Source of the DNA: an uncultured Clostridia bacterium
GTDB taxonomy: Bacteria > Bacillota > Clostridia > Lachnospirales > Lachnospiraceae
DNA length: 36,565 bases
Assembly: GCA_948472945.1 (NCBI GenBank)
Contig: CAOKVX010000023.1
Span: forward strand, 1-36,565
Direction: 5' to 3'
The position numbers and the translations under genes were made by a program. Every line of letters begins with the position of its first letter. Positions within the stretch are counted from its first letter, which is position 1. The notes under the pieces were generated by a model. It did no database searches. It was not told the origin of the DNA and saw nothing but the letters and a program-made list of their open reading frames with translations. Below, one piece after another: positions 15,407 to 23,123 of the stretch.

Positions 15407-16468
15407 TTAATATCCGTATTCTGCTACATCTTCCTCTGTAATATCTTCATGTGAAAATCCTTTTTCCTGCATAACAATAGTTTTCTCGCTAAGTGTCTCG
15501 CCAGCCTCAAGTTTCTGGATTACTTCTTCAATATACTTAGCCTGGAAAGGATTACACTGTCCATCATAGTTCCACTCTCCGGCAAGAACAGCCTCAAGTG
15601 CAAACTTGTTAGTATCAAATCCCATGATGATTACATCACCATTAGCACCATGTGTAATACCATTCTTGTCAAGAGCTTTAACAGCGCCGTCAGCCATATT
15701 GTCATTCTCTGCATAAATTACGTTAAATTCCTGCTTGCTGTCAATAACTGACTGAACAATTTCCTGTGCTTTTGTTGCATCCCAGTCAGCAGTCTGCTGA
15801 ACTACAATTTCCCAATTATCTTCTGCGTCAACCTTTGACTGAAGCGCTCCTGTACGTCCTACCTGAGCTGCTGAACCCATCTGTCCCTGAATGTGAACTA
15901 TCTTAAAGCTTTCAAGGTCCTGTGTTGCAAGCCAATCAACAGCTGTCTTTCCTTCTGCATCCATGTCTGATACAATTGAAGCCTCATAAAGATCTTCCGG
16001 TGCGTCGATTGTACGGTCAAAGAGAATTACTTTAACTCCGTTATCCTTAGCATCCTGAAGAACAGTCTCCCATCCTGCAGTTCCTGCCGCTGAAAGGATA
16101 AGATAGTCAACGCCGTTCTGAATCATTGTCTGAGCGCTTGCTATCTGCTCCTCATTCTTCTCACCGTAAGCAAACTCTGCCTTGTATCCATTAGCCTCGC
16201 TGAACTTTTCCTTCAAATCTTTATCGTTAGCTGTACGATATCCTGACTCATTAGGATTGTTATTGATAATTCCTACATAAATCTGCTCGCCTGAAGCTGC
16301 AGAGCCATCACCTTCAGGTGCATCTGTTGCGTCTCCCTCTGCTTCATCAGTCGGAGCCTCTGTTGTCTGACTGTCATCAGGTTTATCTTCTTTCTTGTCA
16401 CCGCATCCGGCAAGAAGAGATGCTACCATAGCTACGCTAAGTACTACTCCTAAAAATTTCTTTTTCAT
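15407..16468 (-). CDS. ytfQ: YtfQ-like sugar-binding lipoprotein of the ABC transporter
   Basis: The 353-residue lipoprotein has signal MKKKFLGVVLSVAMVASLLAGC, the lipobox Cys at 22, and an acidic Asp/Glu/Thr-rich spacer (about 23-60) typical of Gram-positive surface binding proteins. The type I periplasmic-binding fold follows, with VGIINNNPNESGYRTANDKDL, VDYLILSAAGTAGWETVLQDAK, VILFDRTIDAPEDLYEASIVSD and NVIYAENDNMADGAVKALDKNG. It captures the sugar for the YtfR/T/F-like importer. The ATG at 16468 lies seven bases after AGGAGG; a competing ATG five bases earlier is out of frame. It is the first gene of the transporter unit and lies directly after the response regulator. Confidence 0.9.
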   Translation of the reverse strand: MKKKFLGVVLSVAMVASLLAGCGDKKEDKPDDSQTTEAPTDEAEGDATDAPEGDGSAASGEQIYVGIINNNPNESGYRTANDKDLKEKFSEANGYKAEFAYGEKNEEQIASAQTMIQNGVDYLILSAAGTAGWETVLQDAKDNGVKVILFDRTIDAPEDLYEASIVSDMDAEGKTAVDWLATQDLESFKIVHIQGQMGSAAQVGRTGALQSKVDAEDNWEIVVQQTADWDATKAQEIVQSVIDSKQEFNVIYAENDNMADGAVKALDKNGITHGANGDVIIMGFDTNKFALEAVLAGEWNYDGQCNPFQAKYIEEVIQKLEAGETLSEKTIVMQEKGFSHEDITEEDVAEYGY

Positions 16469-16546
16469 TTCATTTCCTCCTCTAATATAATGTCTGCTTT
16501 CGCAGTACATATAATTTTTTGAAACTATCTATTAGTTCCATAATTG

Positions 16547-16552
16547 ATTATA
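16547..16552 (-). promoter_or_regulatory. Candidate -10 for the transporter operon, no good -35
   Basis: A perfect TATAAT on the minus strand lies 78 bases before the binding-protein start in a very AT-rich gap. At 17 bp spacing the -35 region does not resemble TTGACA, which fits activation by the adjacent YesN-type regulator but is weak evidence. Confidence 0.35.
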
Positions 16553-16628
16553 AAATTTTTTAATACAAATTATCAGAACAAATTTCTAATAAAGGTGTAA
16601 ATATCTAATCTTGCTTTTGTTACATATT

Positions 16629-18155
16629 CTACCTTTTTGCTTTCCTGTAATCATCCGGTTTCTGACCTGTAACCTGCCTGAAAACCCTGCTGAAATACTT
16701 GGAGTCCTGATATCCAACCTGTTTGGCAACCTCATATACTTTCATATTGCTTTCTACGAGCAGGCGCTTTGCCTTACCTATACGGTAATTCCTAATATAT
16801 GAACTGAAATTAAGACCCATTTCTTTCTGGAACTGCGCGCTCAAATACTCGGGCGTGATATTTAGTCTGCCCGCAATCTCGTCAAGTGTAATTCCGTCCT
16901 TATAGAAATCATGAATCATCTTAATCGTCTTCTTCACGGTCAGGCCTATTCCGTCCTCATTATTTTTATCTTTAAACATTTCGCCAAAAACCATGTCCAA
17001 AATATCTTTCATCTCTCTGGAACTCTTTGCATTGTCTATTCTCTCAATAAGATTTTTCTGCACCGCTTCGGTGAGGTCGGTGTCACTTACGTCTTTCCCC
17101 GTCTCTCTGGCTGCCCAAATAAACCTGCTGTAAGCCTCTTTTACCTCAATCGGGTTAAACAGTCTGCCGCAAAAATAATAATCCTCAAATCTTTTTACTT
17201 CCCTTAACACTCCCGCCTTATCTTTCGCATATAAAGCCGCTATCATTTTATTTTCTATCTCCGAAGGATATACGCTCTTTTCCGCAAATATTTTTGTAAC
17301 CTGCGGAAATATTATAAGTACGTCATACCCAAAAATCATATTCCAGTGAAGATAACTGTTAATCAGCCTGTAGCTGCTGCGGATATTCCTAATTCCCTCG
17401 GTCGCTATCATTCCAAGGCATACGCGCTGAAGCGACACCGAATTCTTCCTGATATTATCCTGCATGCTTCGCTCAATAAACTCCTGATTATCCGTATCAT
17501 ACAATACGGTTACAAGAGTCATATCGTTAGGCATCTCAACTATAATGCTTTTCTGTTCCTCATACATGGAGACCATCTGTTCAATAGTCTTTTTTACCTT
17601 AACTGCATTTTCATCATAATAATATCCCAGATATGCAGTCATAATTGTAAATTTCGTATTCTCATTGATGCCATATTTTTTGTACAGAAACGTATTCATA
17701 TCGCAGTCCGCATCAACTATGCCGTTAAGCGCGGCAAATATTATAGTATTGAGCGAGCTTAGCGACTCCGGCACCAAATCTTTCGTCCCGGACTCGCTTT
17801 CAAGCCTCGACAGTGCGTTTGTAAGCTCGTCAATTGTAACCGGCTTCGTGAGATATTCTCTAACGCCTAATCTAATCGCAGTCTGTGCATAGGAGAATTC
17901 AGAGTATGCGCTCATTAGGATAGTATCCGGCATTTTCCCTTCACTCTTCAATTTTTCAAGCATTTCAATTCCGTTCATCTCAGGCATCAGTATATCGCTT
18001 ATTACTACATCCGGCGAATGTTCGCATATAAGCCTATACCCCTCCCTGCCATTGCTTGCCACGGCCACTACCTTATAGTTGTCGTTTATCCTCTCGACAA
18101 GATTACAGATTCCCTCCCGAATCCGAATCTCATCCTCAACGATGATTATCTTCAT
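16629..18155 (-). CDS. YesN-type response regulator with AraC DNA-binding domain
   Basis: The protein has 508 residues. An N-terminal receiver domain (1-120) has the acidic pocket (ED at 7-8), phospho-acceptor D54 in VVISDILMPEMNG, the SAYSEF switch residue and K104 in LTKPV. A middle region (about 130-390) of YesN type has no clear enzymatic motif. The C-terminal AraC helix-turn-helix pair spans about 405-508 (ITLDEIAGRLNITPEYLSAQF, then YEVAKQVGYQDSKYFSRVFRQVTG). It is encoded three bases after the kinase stop with AAGAAGAGG upstream, so the pair is co-expressed. It probably activates the transporter and glycosidase genes when phosphorylated by the kinase. Confidence 0.92.
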   Translation of the reverse strand: MKIIIVEDEIRIREGICNLVERINDNYKVVAVASNGREGYRLICEHSPDVVISDILMPEMNGIEMLEKLKSEGKMPDTILMSAYSEFSYAQTAIRLGVREYLTKPVTIDELTNALSRLESESGTKDLVPESLSSLNTIIFAALNGIVDADCDMNTFLYKKYGINENTKFTIMTAYLGYYYDENAVKVKKTIEQMVSMYEEQKSIIVEMPNDMTLVTVLYDTDNQEFIERSMQDNIRKNSVSLQRVCLGMIATEGIRNIRSSYRLINSYLHWNMIFGYDVLIIFPQVTKIFAEKSVYPSEIENKMIAALYAKDKAGVLREVKRFEDYYFCGRLFNPIEVKEAYSRFIWAARETGKDVSDTDLTEAVQKNLIERIDNAKSSREMKDILDMVFGEMFKDKNNEDGIGLTVKKTIKMIHDFYKDGITLDEIAGRLNITPEYLSAQFQKEMGLNFSSYIRNYRIGKAKRLLVESNMKVYEVAKQVGYQDSKYFSRVFRQVTGQKPDDYRKAKR

Positions 18156-18158
18156 AGC

Positions 18159-19967
18159 TTATACCTCTTCTTTCGGCAGCCTTATACACACAGTTGTACT
18201 TTTTCCATTCTCACTCACGACATTTACCCGTGCCTGCTCACCGTAATATAACTTTATCCTTAAAAAGGCGTTCTCCATCCCGATATGATATTTGTCGTCA
18301 TAATATCGGAACTGCCCGGAATTTATCATGTCAACCTGTTCCTGTTTCATTCCTCCGCCATTGTCGCATATTGATATCTCAAGCATGTCCGTCCGCCTTA
18401 TCGTTATATTTAACCTGTGAATGCCCGGCTTGTTTGCAAATCCATGAATTATGGAATTTTCTACAAACGGCTGTAACAGAAGTTTGTGGATATTATCCTG
18501 AAGCACTTCAGGCTCTACGTCTATGGTAAACTCAAATGTGTCCTTTAACCTTATCTGCTGAAGATGAATATACTGTCTCAGCCACTCCATCTCAGTTGCA
18601 ATAGTTACAATACTATTGCTGTCATTTATCCCATATCTGAGAATCTTTCCCAGCGCACTGATGGCATTGCTAATCTCAATTTCATTTTTATCTATTGCCA
18701 TCCAGTTAATAGTGTCTAGGGTATTATATAAAAAATGAGGGTTAATTCTGGCTTCAAGCGCTGCAATCTCCGCAACTCTCTCCCTCTCGGCGAGAAGCTT
18801 CTCATTATCCATCGAATACTGCAGCTTGTCGAGCATCATGTTAAGATGCTCGGCAATGGTTGCAACCTCTCTTGGCATTTTGGATTTAATGTCTATACGC
18901 ACATCCGTATCGCCTTTCCCCACAAGATTCATATTGTCAACCACGACATTTATATTTTTCATAAGATAACGTATGGTTATTATTATAATTAATATGGCAA
19001 GAATTCCCGACATGACGGCAAACAATATTACAAATCGCTGTAATTTTCTTATCTCTGACTGATATGCGTCGTTTAGAGATACATTTATTATATCCCATCC
19101 AAACTTATCGTCGTGAATAACCTGGGTCCTTATATCATCATTACCCATAACCCCCGTTTCCCTCACAAAATCGGCATACCTCTTTTCTTTTTCCAATTCC
19201 GAAAGGCCTTCCACATCTATCTGCCTTGAAAGATAGGACGAATCAGTATACGAAACTACGTAACCATTGCTGTCCACTATAAAATTAAGGTTCTCACTAG
19301 TATCTCCGCTGTCATAATTACATATATTCTCCAAAAGCTGCTCGTCAATACTTACTATTACCGCAGCCTGATATTCCACGCCTAAACATGTGTAAGTAAT
19401 TGTGTGGGCCATATGGAACAGATAATATTTTTTTGCCGGTATAGTTTTTGCATATTCGGTTGAGAAATATGTTGTCCCTTCATTTCCTACAGTCATCTGA
19501 TATATTTCAGACATTGACATGGAATAGTGGTTAATCCAAAAAGAATACGATGAAAACGGAGTTATCCTGTCATGAAAAAAGGAGTCCCCATCCTCCGTTA
19601 TTATAGTTATCGCCATGATATAATCTTTACTGAACAAAAGTGATGCAAGCTCTCTGTCAAGGTCTTTTCCGGCGCCGGTTTTATCGGTTTTCTCATAATA
19701 CATCTGCAGGCTGTCTTTCACATCCTGGTTATTATACAGCTGCGACATAATATCACCATATGAGTCTATCCACGTATCAAGCGCGGTTTTTGTCTGCTCA
19801 AGATTAGCCTCCGTAAGCTTCTGCACATTTTCCTGTATAATTGTAATATATCTGCTGTACATGACAAAATCAACAAGCAGAACCGGCACAAGCGAGGCAA
19901 TTAACATGCAGATAATAAACCTTCCCCTGAGACTGTTATTAAATTTTGCCCGCAACACAGTCACCAC
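18159..19967 (-). CDS. YesM-type membrane sensor histidine kinase
   Basis: The protein has about 602 residues. Membrane segment 1 is at 17-37, followed by an extracellular sensor region of about 270 residues (Cache-like by position), membrane segment 2 (312-332), a HAMP domain (333-385), a His_kinase domain with acceptor H411 in ARINPHFLYNTLDTINWMA, and an ATPase domain with DNGGGM and the GMENAFLRI G2 region. The extracellular domain may sense a sugar or a liganded binding protein. The GTG start at 19967 overlaps the end of the CFI-box gene, giving translational coupling. A GTG or TTG three or four codons downstream cannot be excluded, because the ribosome site AAGGTGG is close. Confidence 0.92.
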   Translation of the reverse strand: MVTVLRAKFNNSLRGRFIICMLIASLVPVLLVDFVMYSRYITIIQENVQKLTEANLEQTKTALDTWIDSYGDIMSQLYNNQDVKDSLQMYYEKTDKTGAGKDLDRELASLLFSKDYIMAITIITEDGDSFFHDRITPFSSYSFWINHYSMSMSEIYQMTVGNEGTTYFSTEYAKTIPAKKYYLFHMAHTITYTCLGVEYQAAVIVSIDEQLLENICNYDSGDTSENLNFIVDSNGYVVSYTDSSYLSRQIDVEGLSELEKEKRYADFVRETGVMGNDDIRTQVIHDDKFGWDIINVSLNDAYQSEIRKLQRFVILFAVMSGILAILIIIITIRYLMKNINVVVDNMNLVGKGDTDVRIDIKSKMPREVATIAEHLNMMLDKLQYSMDNEKLLAERERVAEIAALEARINPHFLYNTLDTINWMAIDKNEIEISNAISALGKILRYGINDSNSIVTIATEMEWLRQYIHLQQIRLKDTFEFTIDVEPEVLQDNIHKLLLQPFVENSIIHGFANKPGIHRLNITIRRTDMLEISICDNGGGMKQEQVDMINSGQFRYYDDKYHIGMENAFLRIKLYYGEQARVNVVSENGKSTTVCIRLPKEEV

Positions 19968-20836
19968 CTTGCCAGCAGATTTTTAACCATTGCGCAGTAA
20001 TGCGTCATACACTCTTTCATTTTATCATTTTTTATCATATCTATACACGGCAGTATATAATTATCGTACAATTCCCTGTATAGCTTTCCCGAATCAGGCT
20101 GTGTATTAATGATGCTTACAATACGCGGCGCCGTATCATAATACTCCTGTATCATTTGTCCGCCTCCCGGAACGTAAGCCATATAGCCATCCCTGAACGA
20201 ACGGAGAATGTTGAGCTCCTCACAGTCGTCACCCTTTCCGAGACTTTCACATACCGCCGTTGTAATATAGCAGAATCTCCTCTTAAAACCTGAATTTATT
20301 GTGTCATAATCGGCACAGCCAAGAACATTTCCCGTAAATGTCTCCGGCCACTTTTTGCCAATCATTTCAGCTATATAGTAGGAAAATTCCCTGCCTGTCG
20401 CGATAATACCGGGAAACACGTACATTACCATATATATGTTGAGGTCCATAAGATACCTGCCTCTGGGAAGCTTTTTCCCGTCCGCATCATATACGGCTTT
20501 TATGTCAAGAATAAAATCCGTGGCAATGTCCTCAACAATTTTTTTCATTGCATCTGACAGCTCAGGCCTATCCTGCACGGGACTGACTCCGTCATTGTTC
20601 TTACTGTTTTTATTTATAATTGACTTCACCGAGTTAATCGTATTTTCAGTATCAGCGTCTCTTTTAATGTATTTTTCATCAACAGAGCCGGCCTGTGACT
20701 CGGCCCTGTCGTTCATTTCCATAAAAATATAATTATATTTTCCGTAAAAACTTTCCACCGCGTCAGCGTATGTCTTAGCCTTGAACATTTTGTTATAATA
20801 TGCCGTTTCGCTAATCATTTTACTCAAATCACTCAT
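19961..20836 (-). CDS. CFI-box-type C-terminal domain protein, function unknown
   Basis: The 291-residue protein has no signal peptide or membrane segment. Residues 189-245 show the CFI-box pattern: FCYITTAVCESLGKGDDCEE, then LNILRSFRDGYMAYVPGGG and EYYDTAPRIVSIIN, with Cys at 189, 196 and 205. That module is found at the C-terminus of varied bacterial proteins and its biochemical role is unsettled; the three Cys suggest a metal or redox function. The N-terminal 180 residues are mostly polar and unrecognised. The ATG at 20836 follows GGGAGGAC; a start 20 codons earlier has no ribosome site. Its stop overlaps the kinase start by 7 bases, making it the first gene of the sensor operon. Confidence 0.75.
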   Translation of the reverse strand: MSDLSKMISETAYYNKMFKAKTYADAVESFYGKYNYIFMEMNDRAESQAGSVDEKYIKRDADTENTINSVKSIINKNSKNNDGVSPVQDRPELSDAMKKIVEDIATDFILDIKAVYDADGKKLPRGRYLMDLNIYMVMYVFPGIIATGREFSYYIAEMIGKKWPETFTGNVLGCADYDTINSGFKRRFCYITTAVCESLGKGDDCEELNILRSFRDGYMAYVPGGGQMIQEYYDTAPRIVSIINTQPDSGKLYRELYDNYILPCIDMIKNDKMKECMTHYCAMVKNLLARW

Positions 20837-20926
20837 ATTAGTCCTCCCGGGCAAATCCTGCCGCTCCACTGTCATAAACAAACTCGTCCGCCGCATATAA
20901 AAATGTATTTTGCGGGTTCACGCCAT

Positions 20927-20935
20927 ATTATAACA
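20927..20935 (-). promoter_or_regulatory. Extended -10 promoter of the CFI-kinase-regulator operon
   Basis: TGTTATAAT on the minus strand lies about 90 bases before the CFI-box start. A partial -35 (CTGGCA) lies 18 bp upstream. It diverges from the AraC gene promoter inside the 351-bp gap 20837-21187. Confidence 0.55.
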
Positions 20936-21095
20936 TTCGTTTTTGTTAATTGCCAGTGTTTTTACATTAGTCTTTTCTTTTCAATTTGTTTGCGCCGTCA
21001 GGAGTATGTGCATATTTCGGCGGGGCGTACTCCCGTTCATACTACACGCGGCGGTTCCAAGGCAGCAAAATGTGCGGCTGAAAATACACCATTAT

Positions 21096-21124
21096 TTGAC
21101 ACATGCTCGGATATGTATTATAAT
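21096..21124 (+). promoter_or_regulatory. Consensus sigma-70 promoter of the AraC-family gene
   Basis: TTGACA (21096-21101) and TATAAT (21119-21124) are separated by exactly 17 bp, a perfect consensus promoter 63 bases before the ATG. The rest of the gap contains no other gene that I can support. Confidence 0.85.
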
Positions 21125-21187
21125 CGTATTAATATTAAATATTTTCTTTTACTATGATATTAAAACAGACTTAAATGCGGTGAACGG

Positions 21188-22045
21188 ATGAACAATTTTT
21201 ATATTAATACATCAATCCTGCCCATTGTAGATTATGCGGGATATGGAGATAAAACAACGGAAAAACGACATAACCGGGGCGTAAATTATTACTCAATGAT
21301 TTACGTTACGGCCGGTTCACTGTCAGTCACAGAAAACAAGGCGCATTATATTGTAAACGAGGGAACGGTTTTTTTCATTCACAGAGACGGCGCAAATAAT
21401 ATTTCTTTTGAAAGCACGAAAAGTGTTACGTACATATACGTTAATTTTTTCATGCAGGATTTTGACGCGCCGTCGAACAATAAAATAATGCTTGGCAGGA
21501 CTGTCAGCATACAAAATACGGCGGCGCCTGAGGTCAGATATATATATCCTCTGCCACGTATACTTGAAAAAATAAGCGCGTCAATACTTGACAGGAAGAT
21601 TCACGAATACGCAGAGTATTTCCACTCGCCGGGACGTCTGACCGACCTTGAAATAAACACACGTTTTTACGACATACTCTCAGAATGTATCAAATACAAC
21701 AGCGAGCTATACAACCAGCACGGCAAATTATCAGACCGTATAATAAATTACCTCAATGAACACATGACAGCGCAGCTAAATACACTCGATATGGAAAAAA
21801 AATTCTTCCTTACGTATAAATATATGGGAACTGCTTTCAAAAAGGAAACCGGCGAGACAATTCTCGGTTACCACACAAAACTGCGTATGAACTATGCAAA
21901 ACGGCTTATAACAACTACTTTCTACAGTATAGACGAAATAAGCCGCATGACAGGATATACGGATGCATTATATTTCAGCCGCGTGTTTAAGAAACACTTC
22001 GGCTCGTCACCCAAAACTTTCAGAAAAATACAAAATAAATTATAA
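21188..22045 (+). CDS. AraC-family transcriptional regulator
   Basis: The protein has 285 residues. The N-terminal half (about 20-110) has the cupin-like AraC ligand pocket pattern (HNRGVNYYSMIYVTAGSLSV, NEGTVFFIHRDGANNISFES). The C-terminal about 100 residues have the double helix-turn-helix: LNTLDMEKKFFLTYKYMGTAFKKETG, then YSIDEISRMTGYTDALYFSRVFKKHFG, the signature second helix. It probably binds a sugar and controls nearby or unlinked carbohydrate genes. It is divergent from the sensor operon and converges with the AEC transporter; the stop codons of the two genes share TTATAA. It has a consensus promoter, so basal expression is likely strong, and a modest ribosome site (GCGGTGA). Confidence 0.9.
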   Translation: MNNFYINTSILPIVDYAGYGDKTTEKRHNRGVNYYSMIYVTAGSLSVTENKAHYIVNEGTVFFIHRDGANNISFESTKSVTYIYVNFFMQDFDAPSNNKIMLGRTVSIQNTAAPEVRYIYPLPRILEKISASILDRKIHEYAEYFHSPGRLTDLEINTRFYDILSECIKYNSELYNQHGKLSDRIINYLNEHMTAQLNTLDMEKKFFLTYKYMGTAFKKETGETILGYHTKLRMNYAKRLITTTFYSIDEISRMTGYTDALYFSRVFKKHFGSSPKTFRKIQNKL

Positions 22046-22975
22046 ACACATATAAACAACGAATGGTATTGACGCCATTGACGAGGCTGTGGTAATAAAT
22101 ACCGACCTGCACGCAAGCTTCTCGTCCCTGCCGTACTCCGTCGCAAACAGTACGGCGCTGTTTGCAACCGGCATGGAGGCCATAATAAGCGTGACCGCCG
22201 CCAGCATACCGTCGCCCGCTAACATATTGATCAGGGGCCACATAAGAAATGGTATTGCTATCTGCTTTACAATCGTGTAGATGTATATCCTGAAATCTCC
22301 GAACAGTTCGCGAGGATTCATAACCGCAAGGCTTGAACCTACAAGAAGCATTGCAAGCGTCGACGTAAGCCCTCCCACATTGTCAAGCAGCTCATCAATT
22401 ACAGGGTGGACAGGTATTCCTGCAAGAAATATTATAACGGAAATAATACAGCACAGCACACCCGGATTCAAAAGTTTTTTCAAACTAATAACGGATTTTA
22501 TATCAGCGCCGTCTTCCTGTCCATAGCTTATAAGAAAAACTCCAAGCGTAAATATTAAAAGATTGAATATACAATTGAATATGGCTGTGTAAAATACACC
22601 CTGTGTTCCATAAATGGCCTCAACAATCGGGAATCCCATGAACCCGACATTTGCAAACACAGTCATAAACATATACATGCCCTGCTGCTTTTTCTCTATC
22701 CTTAAAACCAGCACAATAATTACAGACAAAACAGCTAGGACTGCATACATTGCAAATGCAATACCAAACAGCCCTCCCATTTCCCCTTTACTGATATTGC
22801 CCATATTCTCAACAAATGAATGGATTATCAGCGCAGGGGTTGTTACAAACAAAACAAATTTTGTAAGATGCGCCCTTGTATGGTCGTCGATTATATTTAT
22901 CTTATACAAAACGTAGCCCAAACACATAAGTGCAAACAACTTTATCATCTGCAAAAGCAGCACAGTGATACTCAT
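22040..22975 (-). CDS. Auxin efflux carrier (AEC) family transporter
   Basis: This is a 311-residue integral membrane protein with about ten hydrophobic segments in two halves, as in AEC/BASS-fold carriers. Typical segments are FALMCLGYVLYKINIIDD, FANVGFMGFPIVEAIYG (the NxGFxGxP element of the first half), LLNPGVLCCIISVIIFLAG and VTLIMASMPVANSAVLFATEYG in the second half. Bacterial members export organic acids or amino acids; the substrate here is unknown. The ATG at 22975 follows AAAGGGAG; a start 12 codons earlier has no such site. Its last two codons (TTA TAA) overlap the AraC gene end. Confidence 0.88.
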   Translation of the reverse strand: MSITVLLLQMIKLFALMCLGYVLYKINIIDDHTRAHLTKFVLFVTTPALIIHSFVENMGNISKGEMGGLFGIAFAMYAVLAVLSVIIVLVLRIEKKQQGMYMFMTVFANVGFMGFPIVEAIYGTQGVFYTAIFNCIFNLLIFTLGVFLISYGQEDGADIKSVISLKKLLNPGVLCCIISVIIFLAGIPVHPVIDELLDNVGGLTSTLAMLLVGSSLAVMNPRELFGDFRIYIYTIVKQIAIPFLMWPLINMLAGDGMLAAVTLIMASMPVANSAVLFATEYGRDEKLACRSVFITTASSMASIPFVVYMCL

Positions 22976-23040
22976 AATATTCTCCCTTTTAGTAAATTGA
23001 CATATTGACAAATCAAATAAATACTCTTATGCCATTACAA

Positions 23041-23049
23041 ATTATATCA
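23041..23049 (-). promoter_or_regulatory. Extended -10 promoter of the AEC gene
   Basis: TGATATAAT on the minus strand, an extended -10 with consensus hexamer, lies 66 bases before the AEC start. The TTGACA at 23055-23060 is only 8 bp away and cannot serve as its -35. Confidence 0.45.
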
Positions 23050-23123
23050 CACACTGTCAAGGGGCGGCGCCCTTTCAATAGCGCAATCGCTTAATATTAT
23101 TTTTACAGGCCACGCAAATGATA

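Noticed and set aside
19965-20896. Longer CFI-box protein starting at 20896
   Set aside because: GGGAGGAC lies directly before the internal ATG at 20836, inside the longer frame, and no such site precedes 20896.
23055-23060. TTGACA as -35 of the AEC promoter
   Set aside because: It is only 8 bp from the TATAAT; 17 bp downstream there is no acceptable -10.
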